Counted from the stretch's first letter, positions 1-7,206 are shown. The stretch is DNA of 7,928 nt from an uncultured Pseudomonadota bacterium (GCA_903864555.1 CAIPGJ010000758.1:1-7928), one strand, 5' to 3'. The notes: a model not told the origin generated them from the sequence alone. Numbers and translations: made by a program.

Positions 1-1
1 G

Positions 2-280
2 GACACACCCACCGCGATCGAGGCAGGCATCCCGGGCATGGTGGCTGGTTCGTTCCAGGTAGTGACTGCGCCGGGCGCCACCCCGCCCGCCATCATCAAT
101 GCGCTGCGCTTGGCCACCAGTGAGGTCATGAAAGACACCGCATTCCAGGCTGAACTGCAGGCCCTGTCCATCGACCCGATTGCCGACTCCACGCCCGAGT
201 CCGCCAAGCAATACATCCGGCAGGAACTGGCCAAGTGGGGGCCCATTGTCCGGGCGACCGGGGTGAAGCTGGAGCAGTAA
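2..280 (+). CDS. Bug/TctC-family periplasmic substrate-binding protein, C-terminal fragment
   Basis: This is the last 92 residues of a tripartite tricarboxylate transporter substrate-binding protein (Bug/TctC family); the 5' part lies outside the window. The frame is open from base 2 and ends in TAA at 278-280. Visible family signatures are the PT-x-x-EAGIPG segment at the very start (TctC proteins usually have PTxxEAG[VI]PG), the strand and turn VVTAPGATPPAIINAL with the typical APxGTPP-like turn, and the closing helix QYIRQELAKWGPIVRATGVK, which matches the E-x-x-KWxxVVRxxGI/VK ending of the family. Such proteins are exported and bind carboxylates or other small organic anions for a TctAB-type permease, or sit as orphan binding proteins. 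No permease gene is visible, and the ligand cannot be told from this end. The family assignment is strong; specificity is unknown. Confidence 0.88.
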   Translation, partial: DTPTAIEAGIPGMVAGSFQVVTAPGATPPAIINALRLATSEVMKDTAFQAELQALSIDPIADSTPESAKQYIRQELAKWGPIVRATGVKLEQ

Positions 281-292
281 GACTCTCCTGCA

Positions 293-311
293 GCCTGGCT
301 ATTCAGCCGGC
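293..311. other. Small hairpin at the convergent gene junction
   Basis: The two convergent genes leave only 18 bp between stop codons. GCC-T-GGCT (293-300) pairs with AGCCGGC (305-311) around the loop ATTC, giving seven pairs with one bulged T. It overlaps the stop codon of the minus-strand glycosyltransferase (299-301). No T-run follows on either strand, so it is not a standard intrinsic terminator; it could at most act as a weak bidirectional stop or 3'-end stabiliser. Confidence 0.25.
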
Positions 312-1432
312 ATGCTCGTCATGTAATGCGTGAACCACTGCCATTCGGCCACCGACGCCAGGCCCACGCTCACCAGCTGGGGCGGCTCGGTTTCCCCGAA
401 ATGCACATGCGATTCCGGATGCTTGGCGGCAAAGCGATCAGCGTAGGTACGCCAGACTGCATCAAAGCCACCAATAGAGGCGTGGCTGACGAGAAGATCG
501 TGACAGACAGCATTGCGCAGGCCGGCTTTCCAGGCCCGGTAGCTGAAGTCGAAGTCGTACAGGTGCCAGCCGTCGAAAGTATCCGCGTCGAATCCCAGCT
601 GTTCGGCCACATGGCGGTGGCACGCGAGGAACATGCCGTCCAGCACCAGCGGGGCGGGCGTGGCCGCTCCCTGCATGTGGTGGGTCGTCACCGTGATGCC
701 TTGCGGGGTCAGCATGCCCACCTGCCCATGCATGTGCGGCCAGCGTGAATACAGCCAGCCCTCTCCGTGCAGCTGCGTGCTGCCGGCCACACCGACCAGG
801 TCAAACGACTGCAGCCGCCTGAGCAGGCGATCGGCAAAGTCCGGCGCGTGCACGGCGATATCGTCATGGCAGAACAGCAGCAGTTCGCCGCGCGCCCGGG
901 ATAATCCCTGCGCCTGGCCTTCGCACATCGAGCGGGCGTCATGGACGCCAATGATTTCATGCGGGAAGCCCGCCAGGTGCTGGCTCAGATTGGCGCTGAC
1001 CGCGGCGAATTTTGCTGCATGGATCGAACAGACCACCACCGAGAGCAAGGGCTTTGTGCCAGTCCAGGCTGGTTCGCAGGGTGCAGCCAGTCCGCGCTTT
1101 GCGTCTCCGCGCGCCTGCACCAGCGCCAGATTGGCCCGTGCATTGAGCAGCAAGGGAAAGCGTGGATGGCGTTCGAGGCATGCCGAGAACTGTCGGGCTG
1201 CGTCGACATATTGTTGTCGTTTTAGAGCGATACTTCCCATCATGAAAAAGAGAGCAGGCAGATTATTATCAATGGCCAGCGCCGATTTAAGGCTTTTCTC
1301 GGCGCCATCGAGCTCATCGCGCGACCAGGCCTCGGTGGCCCGGGCGTACAGGGCATCGACTTGTCGATCGATGTCCTGCTGAACCAGCGGGTCCGGATGA
1401 CGGCTGAACGCGTCGAGAATGCGTTTGAGCAT
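299..1432 (-). CDS. TPR-containing glycosyltransferase, GT-A fold (GT2-like, StrF/Glyco_tranf_2_5 type)
   Basis: Protein of 377 residues with two parts. Residues about 25-110 are helical with TPR-like spacing: a helix pair around ARATEAWSRDELDGAEKSL, then ALAIDNNLPALFFMMGSIAL, then a repeat unit ending CLERHPRFPLLLNARANLAL. Residues about 129-320 look like a GT-A glycosyltransferase: the first strand LLSVVVCSI (129-137), an acidic FCHDDI motif (187-192) in the place of the metal/nucleotide-sugar DxD, the acceptor-loop segment LDGMFLACHR (264-273), and GWHLYDFDFSYRAWKAG (288-304) followed by SHASIGGF. This pattern resembles the Pfam StrF-like glycosyltransferase family. No signal peptide or membrane segment is seen, so a cytoplasmic sugar transfer to protein or glycan is likely; donor and acceptor are unknown. 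It starts 14 bp after the YjgR-like gene stops, so the two are probably cotranscribed. No clear Shine-Dalgarno precedes the ATG at 1432, but the start fits the TPR region. Confidence 0.82.
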   Translation of the reverse strand: MLKRILDAFSRHPDPLVQQDIDRQVDALYARATEAWSRDELDGAEKSLKSALAIDNNLPALFFMMGSIALKRQQYVDAARQFSACLERHPRFPLLLNARANLALVQARGDAKRGLAAPCEPAWTGTKPLLSVVVCSIHAAKFAAVSANLSQHLAGFPHEIIGVHDARSMCEGQAQGLSRARGELLLFCHDDIAVHAPDFADRLLRRLQSFDLVGVAGSTQLHGEGWLYSRWPHMHGQVGMLTPQGITVTTHHMQGAATPAPLVLDGMFLACHRHVAEQLGFDADTFDGWHLYDFDFSYRAWKAGLRNAVCHDLLVSHASIGGFDAVWRTYADRFAAKHPESHVHFGETEPPQLVSVGLASVAEWQWFTHYMTSMPAE

Positions 1433-1446
1433 GGGGGCGTCTGCGC

Positions 1447-2985
1447 TCAGCGGCGCTTGCTGCCGCCACCGAGGATCGAACCGAGCACGCCGCGGATGAT
1501 TTCCCGGCCAACCTGCGACCCGACTGCGCGGGCAGCGCTCTTCGCCGCTGATTCCAGCAATCCCTCCTTGCGGCCGCCACGCGGGCCGGTCGAGCCCATC
1601 AGGATGCTGCCCAGGGTGCCCATGATGCCGCCATCAGCCGCGCCTGCTCCCGCGCCCGAAGTGCCACTGTCACCGGCATCGCCAGCACCGCCCTGGCGCT
1701 CGGTGGTGCGCTGGGTGAGCTTCTCGTAGGCCGATTCGCGATCGACCAGCTTCTCGTAGTGGCCGAAGATTGACGAGCCGGAAATCGTCGCCTGGCGCTC
1801 CGCTTGCGTGGCGGGGCCAATGCGCGTGGAAGGTGGCAGCACAAACGCCCTTTCGACGATGGTGGGTCGACCCTTTTCATCCAGGAAGGACACCAGGGCT
1901 TCTCCCACCGACAATTCGGTGATGGCCTGGGCTGCATCCAGCTTGGGGTTGGGGCGCATGGTCTCGGCCGCCGACTTGACCGCCTTCTGGTCCTTGGGCG
2001 TGAAGGCGCGCAAGGCATGCTGCACGCGATTGCCCAGCTGACCCAGCACCGAATCGGGGATGTCCATTGGATTCTGGGTGACGAAATAAACGCCCACGCC
2101 CTTGGAGCGGATCAGCCTGACCACCTGCTCGATCTTCTCCAGCAGGATCCTGGGCGCTTCGTTGAAGAGCAGGTGGGCTTCGTCGAAGAAGAACACCAGC
2201 CTGGGCTTGTCCACATCCCCCACTTCCGGCAGTTGCTCGAACAGCTCGGAGAGCATCCACAGCAGAAACGTTGAATACAGCCGCGGCGAGTTCATCAGCT
2301 GGTCGGCCGCCAGGATGTTGATGACGCCCTGGCCGGACTGGCTGCCGCTGGCTGTCTGCATGATGTCCCCGATGTCCAGTGCCGGCTCGCCGAACAGCAG
2401 GCTGCCACCCTGCTGCTCCAGTTCGAGCAGCCCGCGCTGTATGGCACCCACCGAAGCGGCGGAGATGTTGCCGTAGCTGGTCTGGAAGTCGCGCGCATGT
2501 TCACCCACGTGCATCAGCATGGCGCGCAGGTCCTTCAGGTCGAGCAGCAGCATGCCCTGGTCGTCGGCGATCTTGAACACCAGCGTGAGCACCCCCTGCT
2601 GGGTGTCATTGAGGTTGAGCATGCGCCCCAGCAGCAGCGGCCCCATGTCGGAGATGGTGGCCCGCACCGGATGGCCGGCCTTGCCGTACATGTCCCAGAA
2701 GGTCACCGGACAGGCCTGGAAGCGCGCCTCCAGGCCGAGCAGGTCGAGTCGCTCCTTCAGGCGTGGCGACAGGCTGCCCGGCTGTGACAGGCCGGACAGG
2801 TCACCCTTCACGTCGGCCATGAACACCGGCACGCCGATCCGCGAAAAGGCTTCCGCGAGCGTCTGCAGGGTCACGCTCTTGCCGGTGCCGGTGGCGCCCG
2901 TGATCAGTCCATGCCGGTTGGCCAGGGCCGGCAGCATACTCAGTTCGGCATGGGTGTTCTTCGCAATCAGCAGGGACTGGGTCAT
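1447..2985 (-). CDS. yjgR: YjgR/DUF853-family HerA-like P-loop ATPase
   Basis: Protein of 512 residues, close to the usual 500 or so of the family. It has a Walker A loop GATGTGKS (30-37), a Walker B strand [10 protein letters not shown] (262-271, with D268 and E269), and the signature blocks [14 protein letters not shown] (53-66), [10 protein letters not shown] (92-101), the [13 protein letters not shown] stretch (111-123), [34 protein letters not shown] (297-330) and PPSTRIGP (384-391). These identify the HerA/FtsK-superfamily ATPases of the DUF853 (HerA_C) type, whose cellular job is not well established. The C-terminus is a Gly/Ala/Ser linker (about 431-452), then an amphipathic tail ending in [13 protein letters not shown] chose the ATG at 2985 because [10 protein letters not shown] matches the family N-terminus; an in-frame ATG at 3132 would add 49 residues of non-conserved sequence running through the yebC promoter region. 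No strong Shine-Dalgarno is visible before 2985. It is the first gene of the minus-strand pair. Confidence 0.9.
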   Translation of the reverse strand: MTQSLLIAKNTHAELSMLPALANRHGLITGATGTGKSVTLQTLAEAFSRIGVPVFMADVKGDLSGLSQPGSLSPRLKERLDLLGLEARFQACPVTFWDMYGKAGHPVRATISDMGPLLLGRMLNLNDTQQGVLTLVFKIADDQGMLLLDLKDLRAMLMHVGEHARDFQTSYGNISAASVGAIQRGLLELEQQGGSLLFGEPALDIGDIMQTASGSQSGQGVINILAADQLMNSPRLYSTFLLWMLSELFEQLPEVGDVDKPRLVFFFDEAHLLFNEAPRILLEKIEQVVRLIRSKGVGVYFVTQNPMDIPDSVLGQLGNRVQHALRAFTPKDQKAVKSAAETMRPNPKLDAAQAITELSVGEALVSFLDEKGRPTIVERAFVLPPSTRIGPATQAERQATISGSSIFGHYEKLVDRESAYEKLTQRTTERQGGAGDAGDSGTSGAGAGAADGGIMGTLGSILMGSTGPRGGRKEGLLESAAKSAARAVGSQVGREIIRGVLGSILGGGSKRR

Positions 2986-3005
2986 GTGAGGTCCGGAGGA
3001 AAAAA

Positions 3006-3025
3006 GGGCGGGGAGGTGGGGAGGG
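3006..3025 (+). other. Canonical G-quadruplex-forming motif in the divergent promoter region
   Basis: Four G-runs of three or four bases (3006-3008, 3010-3013, 3018-3021, 3023-3025) are separated by loops of 1, 4 and 1 bases, which satisfies the usual G3+N1-7 rule on the plus strand. The run lies within a longer purine tract (about 2994-3035), 20-39 bp upstream of the yjgR start and just upstream of the yebC -10 element, overlapping the place a -35 would occupy. The pattern is certain; folding or function is untested. Confidence 0.6.
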
Positions 3026-3041
3026 AGGAAGGTGGCTCGGA

Positions 3042-3050
3042 TGCTAAAAT
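3042..3050 (+). promoter_or_regulatory. Extended -10 promoter element for yebC
   Basis: The sequence TGCTAAAAT gives TG at 3042-3043, one spacer base, then TAAAAT (3045-3050), five of six matches to TATAAT with the extended -10 TG in the right place. The position 17 bp upstream holds only purine-rich sequence and no -35 match, which is acceptable for an extended -10 promoter. Predicted initiation near 3057 gives a yebC leader of about 90 nt and probably drives the yebC-ruv run. Confidence 0.6.
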
Positions 3051-3070
3051 TCTCGCAGCTTATGGAGCGC

Positions 3071-3107
3071 TTGTCTCTCGACAATCGAATTGGACCTTTG
3101 CCGGTCC
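3071..3107 (+). other. Two small hairpins in the presumed yebC 5' leader
   Basis: TTGTC (3071-3075) pairs with GACAA (3080-3084) across a 4-base loop, and GGACC (3092-3096) pairs with GGTCC (3103-3107) across a 6-base loop. Both are perfect 5-bp stems lying between the predicted start of transcription and the yebC ATG. They could be operator half-sites for a regulator of the divergent pair, or RNA structure in the leader. Five-base stems are common by chance in GC-rich DNA, so confidence in function is low. Confidence 0.3.
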
Positions 3108-3146
3108 GGCCACCGTCGCGCTGCACCAACATCCGGGAACAGAATC

Positions 3147-3872
3147 ATGGCAGGACATTCCAAGTGGGCCAACATCAAGCACAAAAAGGCCATCACCGAT
3201 GCCAAGCGGGGCAAGGCCTTCACCAAGGTCATCAAGGAAATCACGGTGGCTGCGCGCATGGGGGGCAGTGATCCGGCCATGAACCCGCGCCTGCGCCTTG
3301 CCATGGACAAGGCGCGCGAGGTGAACCTGGGCAAGGACACCATGATGAATGCCGTGAAACGCGGCGCCGGCGAGCTCGACGGGGTGAACTACGAGGAAAT
3401 CCGCTATGAAGGCTACGGCGTCGCCGGGGCCGCAGTCATCGTGGATTGCATGACCGACAACCGTACCCGTACCGTGGCCGACGTGCGCCACGCCTTCGCC
3501 AAGCATGGCGGCAACCTCGGCACCGACGGTTCGGTGGCCTTCCTGTTCAAGCATTGCGGACAGTTCATTTTTGCCCCGGGCACCAGTGAGGAAAAGGTCA
3601 TGGAAGCCGCCATCGAGGCCGGCGCCGAGGATGTGGTGACCAATGACGATGGTTCGATCGAAGTGATGTGCGCCCCGCCTGATTTCGTGGCGGTGAAGGA
3701 CGGCCTGGAGAAGGTCGGGCTGAAGGCGGAGATTGCCGACATCACCATGAAACCGGCCAACGAAGTGGAGCTGGCTGGGGACGATGCCGTGAAGATGCAG
3801 AAACTGCTCGATGCACTGGAATCCCTCGATGATGTGCAGGATGTCTATACCACTGCCGTGATCGATGACTGA
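3147..3872 (+). CDS. yebC: YebC/PmpR/TACO1-family regulatory or translation factor
   Basis: Protein of 241 residues, the normal family length. The N-terminus [15 protein letters not shown] is the hallmark of the family and fixes the start at 3147, although the frame stays open upstream to 3090. Other conserved blocks are [72 protein letters not shown] and the ending [19 protein letters not shown]. Family members were first described as DNA-binding regulators (PmpR represses quinolone signalling in Pseudomonas), while mitochondrial TACO1 and some bacterial homologues act in translation, notably at proline-rich stretches; which applies here cannot be read from sequence. A sequence GGGAACAGA lies just before the ATG and may serve as a weak ribosome site. 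It is the first gene of the ruv run, with a candidate extended -10 promoter about 100 bp upstream. Confidence 0.96.
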   Translation: MAGHSKWANIKHKKAITDAKRGKAFTKVIKEITVAARMGGSDPAMNPRLRLAMDKAREVNLGKDTMMNAVKRGAGELDGVNYEEIRYEGYGVAGAAVIVDCMTDNRTRTVADVRHAFAKHGGNLGTDGSVAFLFKHCGQFIFAPGTSEEKVMEAAIEAGAEDVVTNDDGSIEVMCAPPDFVAVKDGLEKVGLKAEIADITMKPANEVELAGDDAVKMQKLLDALESLDDVQDVYTTAVIDD

Positions 3873-3894
3873 ACTTGATGACTGAGCGGTCATC
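3864..3894 (+). repeat. Short direct repeat plus inverted repeat at the yebC-ruvC junction
   Basis: GATGACTGA occurs at 3864-3872, where it encodes the last Asp-Asp and the TGA stop of yebC, and again at 3877-3885, 13 bp later. The second copy also forms the left arm of a perfect 6-bp inverted repeat, GATGAC (3877-3882) with GTCATC (3889-3894) around TGAGCG. No T-run follows, so it is not a classic terminator. It may be a small tandem duplication or an RNA hairpin between the two genes. Confidence 0.4.
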
Positions 3895-3918
3895 GGTTGG
3901 CTGGTTCCTCCCTTAGCC

Positions 3919-4464
3919 ATGCTGGCCTCCACCACTGCCGCCCCGGTGCGCATCCTGGGCATCGATCCAGGGCTGCGCATCACCGGATTTGGCGTGGTGG
4001 AAAAAAGCGGTAGCCGTCTCACCTATATCGCCAGCGGATGCATCCGAGCACCGATGGGCGAACTATCGGAGCGGCTCAAGGTGATCTTTTTCGGCCTGCG
4101 TGAACTCATCGCCATCCATGCGCCTGACCAGGTGGCCATCGAGCGGGTGTTCGTCAACGTCAACCCGGCTTCCACACTGGCGCTGGGTCAGGCCCGCGGT
4201 GCGGCCATCTGCGCGGCGGTGGATGTCGGGCTGTCGGTGGCCGAATACACCGCCTTGCAGGTCAAGCAGGCGGTGGTCGGCAAGGGCCACGCCGCGAAGG
4301 AGCAGGTGCAGGAAATGGTCAAGCGGCTGCTGTCCCTGCCTGCGGCGCCCGGGCCGGACGCCTCCGACGCCCTGGCGTGCGCGATCTGCCACGCCCATGG
4401 CGGCCAGGGGCTGGGAGCATTGGCAACGCGGGGATATCGTGTCAGGCGTGGTCGCCTGGTCTGA
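3919..4464 (+). CDS. ruvC: RuvC, Holliday junction resolvase (crossover junction endodeoxyribonuclease)
   Basis: Protein of 181 residues. RuvC is a dimeric Mg-dependent nuclease of the RNase H-like superfamily that cuts Holliday junctions symmetrically with the RuvAB complex. The four catalytic acids are present: D16 in [16 protein letters not shown]75 in VAIERVFVN, and D147 and D150 in [14 protein letters not shown]. The blocks [15 protein letters not shown] and the [16 protein letters not shown] segment, which is near the junction-binding face, are also intact. The N-terminus is about eight residues longer than in E. coli ([11 protein letters not shown] before ILGIDPG). The ATG at 3919 is the only ATG available; a GTG at 3946 would give a family-standard N-terminus, but neither has a clear Shine-Dalgarno. 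It lies 46 bp after yebC and 21 bp before the prenyltransferase gene. Confidence 0.97.
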   Translation: MLASTTAAPVRILGIDPGLRITGFGVVEKSGSRLTYIASGCIRAPMGELSERLKVIFFGLRELIAIHAPDQVAIERVFVNVNPASTLALGQARGAAICAAVDVGLSVAEYTALQVKQAVVGKGHAAKEQVQEMVKRLLSLPAAPGPDASDALACAICHAHGGQGLGALATRGYRVRRGRLV

Positions 4465-4485
4465 TGGCGTCATGAGCACGCAGTG

Positions 4486-5478
4486 ATGAACTCACTACTC
4501 TCTCCCGCGGTGATCGCCCCCGCCGCGTCGCATCCGCCAGAGCCCCGTCCGGAAAATTTTCGCAATGCCTGGTCGAAGATTTTCTTTGCGACGCGTCCGG
4601 CCTTTCTGTCCGTCACCGCGGGGGGCTGGCTGCTGGGCATGACATCGGCGCTGCTGTCGGGTCTGCCGGTCAATCCGGTCACGGCTGGCGTGGCGCTCAT
4701 CCTGGGCCTGCTGGCGCACGCCGGCATCAATGTCATCAATGACTACTACGATGCAATAGACGGCTCCGACGCCGAGAATCGGGAAAGGGTGTTCCCCTTC
4801 ACTGGCGGCTCGCGCTTCATCCAGAATGGCGTGCTCTCGCTGCGGGATGCCGCATGGCTGGGGTATGGCCTGCTCGCCCTGGTCATTCCCGGCGGGCTTT
4901 GGTTGGCCCGTCAGGCGGGCGATGCACTGTTGGTCATTGGCATGGCCGGGCTGCTGGTGGGTTGGGCCTATTCCGCCAGGCCACTTTCCCTCATGCGCAG
5001 CGGCTGGGGCGAACCTTGCGTGGCTGCAGGGTTTTTGCTGATCGTGATGGGGACGGACTGCGTCCAGCGAGGCAGCCTGTCGTCAGCACCGGTATGGCTC
5101 GGGCTGACGTACGCCTTGCTGGTCATGAACATCCTTTACCTCAACCAGTTTCCCGACTATGCCAGCGATGCGGTGGCGGGCAAGCGTAACTGGGTGGTGA
5201 GGCTGGGTCGGCGGCGTGCCCGCTGGCTGTATCTCCTTGTCGCGCTTTGGGCCCACGGTTGGTGGGCCGGCTTGCAGGCGCTGGGTCTGGTGCCGGGGAT
5301 TTTCGCTGTGACGCTCCTGGCCGCTCCGGTTTCTGCTTACGCCGCGATTCAGGTGTTGTTGCATGCGGAGCAGCCGCAACGGCTTGCGCCGGCCATTCGT
5401 GCCACCATCGCCGCCGCGCTGCTGCATTCAGCGCTGGCCATGCTGGCATGGCTCGCCCACCACTGGAGTCGCACATGA
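4486..5478 (+). CDS. UbiA/MenA-family membrane prenyltransferase
   Basis: Integral membrane protein of 330 residues with about eight hydrophobic segments, as expected for the UbiA superfamily of polyprenyl transferases. The first Asp-rich motif is NDYYDAID (85-92), followed by [15 protein letters not shown]; the second is [20 protein letters not shown] (220-239), with D224 and D228 as likely Mg-diphosphate ligands. The GGSR-x-IQ-x-G block and the NQFPDYxxD-GKR motif resemble MenA (1,4-dihydroxy-2-naphthoate prenyltransferase, the menaquinone step) more than UbiA itself, but no other quinone gene is present, so the acceptor is uncertain. The first roughly 30 residues are a Pro/Ala-rich cytoplasmic lead. 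GTG at 4483 directly before the ATG is an alternative start; no Shine-Dalgarno is clear. The stop overlaps the ruvA start (ATGA, 5475-5478), implying translational coupling. Its place between ruvC and ruvA is unusual. Confidence 0.85.
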   Translation: MNSLLSPAVIAPAASHPPEPRPENFRNAWSKIFFATRPAFLSVTAGGWLLGMTSALLSGLPVNPVTAGVALILGLLAHAGINVINDYYDAIDGSDAENRERVFPFTGGSRFIQNGVLSLRDAAWLGYGLLALVIPGGLWLARQAGDALLVIGMAGLLVGWAYSARPLSLMRSGWGEPCVAAGFLLIVMGTDCVQRGSLSSAPVWLGLTYALLVMNILYLNQFPDYASDAVAGKRNWVVRLGRRRARWLYLLVALWAHGWWAGLQALGLVPGIFAVTLLAAPVSAYAAIQVLLHAEQPQRLAPAIRATIAAALLHSALAMLAWLAHHWSRT

Positions 5479-6056
5479 TAGGACGCATAGCCGGCATGCT
5501 GCTGGAGAAGAATCCGCCGCAGATCCTGGTGGAGGCCGGGGGCATCGGCTACGAAGTCGAAGTACCCATGAGCACCTTCTACAACCTGCCTGCCACCGGC
5601 GAGCGCGTGGTGCTTTGCACCCACCTGGTGGTGCGCGAGGACGCCCATCTCCTGTATGGCTTCGGCACCGATGCGGAGCGCCGCGTGTTCCGGCAGTTGC
5701 TGAAGATCTCCGGGGTCGGGGCGCGCATTGCCCTGGCGCTGTTGTCCGGGCTTTCCGTGGCCGAACTGACCGCGGCGGTGACCGGTCAGGATGCCAGCCG
5801 GCTGGTGAAGATTCCCGGCATCGGCAAGAAGACGGCAGAGCGCCTGCTGCTCGAACTCAAGGACAAGCTGGCCACCGACATGGTGTCCGGCGTCGCGGTG
5901 CATCGGCCGGCCTTGCCGGTAGACGACATCCTCAACGCCCTGCTCGGCCTGGGCTACAGCGACAGGGAGGCGCGGGGCGCGGTGAAACTGCTGCCCGAGG
6001 GTCTGTCCGTATCGGATGGCATACGCCAGGCGCTCAAGCTGCTTGCGCGGGCCTGA
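5475..6056 (+). CDS. ruvA: RuvA, Holliday junction branch-migration DNA-binding subunit
   Basis: Protein of 193 residues, normal for the family. RuvA tetramers hold the four-way junction in a square-planar form and load the RuvB motors. The N-terminal OB-fold begins [28 protein letters not shown] and contains the acidic pin E55-D56 in [12 protein letters not shown], which helps separate strands at the crossover. Two helix-hairpin-helix DNA-binding motifs follow: [16 protein letters not shown] (75-90) and [19 protein letters not shown] (110-128). The C-terminal three-helix domain that contacts RuvB is at about 148-193 ([21 protein letters not shown]). The frame stays open upstream, but MIGRI at 5475 is the conserved start; it overlaps the prenyltransferase stop by 4 bp, so translation is probably coupled. 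Confidence 0.97.
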   Translation: MIGRIAGMLLEKNPPQILVEAGGIGYEVEVPMSTFYNLPATGERVVLCTHLVVREDAHLLYGFGTDAERRVFRQLLKISGVGARIALALLSGLSVAELTAAVTGQDASRLVKIPGIGKKTAERLLLELKDKLATDMVSGVAVHRPALPVDDILNALLGLGYSDREARGAVKLLPEGLSVSDGIRQALKLLARA

Positions 6057-6063
6057 TGCGGGT

Positions 6064-6092
6064 TTGTGATTTGCCCGGCCAGCCGCGACAAT
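6064..6092 (+). promoter_or_regulatory. Possible internal promoter giving a leaderless ruvB transcript
   Basis: TTGTGA (6064-6069) and GACAAT (6087-6092) each match the sigma-70 hexamers at four of six positions and are exactly 17 bp apart. Transcription would start at about 6099-6100, which is the ruvB ATG itself, so the message would be leaderless. No Shine-Dalgarno is visible before ruvB, which is consistent with this. The match is modest and the genes may simply be read through from upstream. Confidence 0.3.
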
Positions 6093-6099
6093 AGCCGCC

Positions 6100-7146
6100 A
6101 TGGCCATTGAAACCGACCGCTTGATCGCACCCACCACGGCTTCCGTACAGGAAGAGGTCATCGAGCGGGCGCTGCGCCCGAAATCGCTGGACGAGTATGT
6201 CGGGCAGGAAAAAATTCGCGGGCAGCTCTCGATCTTTGTCGAGGCGGCACGCATGCGCAAGGAGGCACTCGATCACGTCCTGCTGTTTGGTCCTCCGGGC
6301 CTGGGCAAGACCACGCTCGCGCACATCATCGCGCGCGAAATGGGCGTCAACCTGCGCCAGACGTCCGGCCCGGTGCTGGAGCGGCCCGGTGACCTTGCCG
6401 CCATTCTGACCAACCTGGAGCCCAACGACGTCCTGTTCATCGACGAGATACACCGGCTGTCTCCCGTGGTGGAGGAAATCCTCTATCCGGCGCTCGAGGA
6501 CTACCAGATCGACATCATGATCGGCGAGGGTCCGGCAGCGCGGTCCGTGAAGCTCGATCTGCCGCCTTTCACACTGGTGGGCGCCACCACGCGCGCGGGC
6601 ATGCTGACCAATCCGCTGCGGGACCGCTTTGGCATCGTGGCACGCCTGGAGTTCTACACCGACCTCGAATTGCGCCAGATCGTCACGCGATCGGCTTCAC
6701 TGCTGGAAGTCGAAATCAGCCCGGATGGTGCGCTGGAAGTGGCAAAGCGTTCACGCGGCACACCGCGCATCGCCAACCGGCTGCTGCGGCGTGTGCGTGA
6801 CTATGCCCAGGTGAAGACGCGCTCCGGCATCACTTCGGAAGTCGCCGATGCAGCGCTGAAGATGCTCGATGTCGACACGCTGGGGCTGGACATCATGGAC
6901 CGCAAGCTGCTGTTGGCGGTGATCGAGAAATTCGGTGGCGGCCCGGTGGGGCTGGACAACCTGGCCGCGGCGATCGGTGAGGAGGCGGACACCATAGAGG
7001 ATGTCCTTGAGCCGTATCTCATCCAGCAGGGTTATCTGCAAAGGACCCCGCGTGGCCGCATCGCCACTCCGACTGCCTATGGACATCTCGGGTTTGCAGT
7101 GTCGCCGCCGCCCGGGGGCACGCGCGACCTCTGGAAAGGTCAGTAG
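6100..7146 (+). CDS. ruvB: RuvB, Holliday junction branch-migration AAA+ helicase
   Basis: Protein of 348 residues. RuvB forms hexameric rings on two arms of a RuvA-bound junction and pumps DNA using ATP. AAA+ features are in order: the N-terminal [15 protein letters not shown] block (25-39), Walker A GPPGLGKT (64-71), [15 protein letters not shown] (86-100), Walker [10 protein letters not shown] (112-120, D115 and E116), sensor 1 GATTRAG (161-167), the arginine-finger region PLRDRFG (172-178) and sensor 2 [15 protein letters not shown] (220-234). A winged-helix DNA-binding domain ends in YLQRTPRGR (313-321). All key residues are intact. The start at ATG 6100 is 43 bp after ruvA and lacks a clear Shine-Dalgarno. 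The tail after residue 330 ([14 protein letters not shown]) is a short poorly conserved extension, common in this family. Confidence 0.98.
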   Translation: MAIETDRLIAPTTASVQEEVIERALRPKSLDEYVGQEKIRGQLSIFVEAARMRKEALDHVLLFGPPGLGKTTLAHIIAREMGVNLRQTSGPVLERPGDLAAILTNLEPNDVLFIDEIHRLSPVVEEILYPALEDYQIDIMIGEGPAARSVKLDLPPFTLVGATTRAGMLTNPLRDRFGIVARLEFYTDLELRQIVTRSASLLEVEISPDGALEVAKRSRGTPRIANRLLRRVRDYAQVKTRSGITSEVADAALKMLDVDTLGLDIMDRKLLLAVIEKFGGGPVGLDNLAAAIGEEADTIEDVLEPYLIQQGYLQRTPRGRIATPTAYGHLGFAVSPPPGGTRDLWKGQ

Positions 7147-7173
7147 GGGTCAGATGCGCAGGCGTCGTCAGCT

Positions 7174-7190
7174 GGTGTCGGTTTCACACC
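7174..7190 (+). other. Small inverted repeat between ruvB and ybgC
   Basis: GGTGT (7174-7178) and ACACC (7186-7190) form a perfect 5-bp stem around a 7-base loop in the 60-bp gap. There is no T-run after it. It is weak and may be chance; I see no convincing promoter in this gap. Confidence 0.2.
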
Positions 7191-7206
7191 TGATTGCAGG
7201 CAGGCC

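Noticed and set aside
281..298. Intrinsic terminator between the convergent TctC-like and glycosyltransferase genes
   Set aside because: Only a short bulged hairpin is present and neither strand has a following T-run, so I list it as a weak hairpin rather than a terminator.
633..1382. Long plus-strand open frame opposite the glycosyltransferase gene
   Set aside because: Its translation is rich in Cys, Ser, Arg and Ala with no recognisable domain, and the opposite strand encodes a coherent TPR-GT protein. It is a GC-rich shadow frame.
1804..2274. Plus-strand open frame opposite the YjgR-like ATPase
   Set aside because: It is antisense to the conserved ATPase core, and its Gln/His/Leu-rich sequence reflects the reverse complement of that gene.
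3061..3100. A minus-strand promoter for the YjgR-like gene (TTGTCG with CATAAG)
   Set aside because: The hexamers match poorly and the spacing is too short, so no minus-strand promoter can be placed with support.
3060..4022. 320-codon minus-strand open frame opposite yebC and the start of ruvC
   Set aside because: The His/Gly/Leu-rich translation has no family features, and both genes on the plus strand are unmistakable. It is a shadow of high third-position GC.
4472..4485. ATG at 4472 as a short gene or alternative prenyltransferase start
   Set aside because: It reaches a TGA after four codons and is out of frame with the prenyltransferase.
5349..6260. 303-codon minus-strand open frame opposite ruvA
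   Set aside because: It runs across three well-identified plus-strand genes and encodes no recognisable motif.
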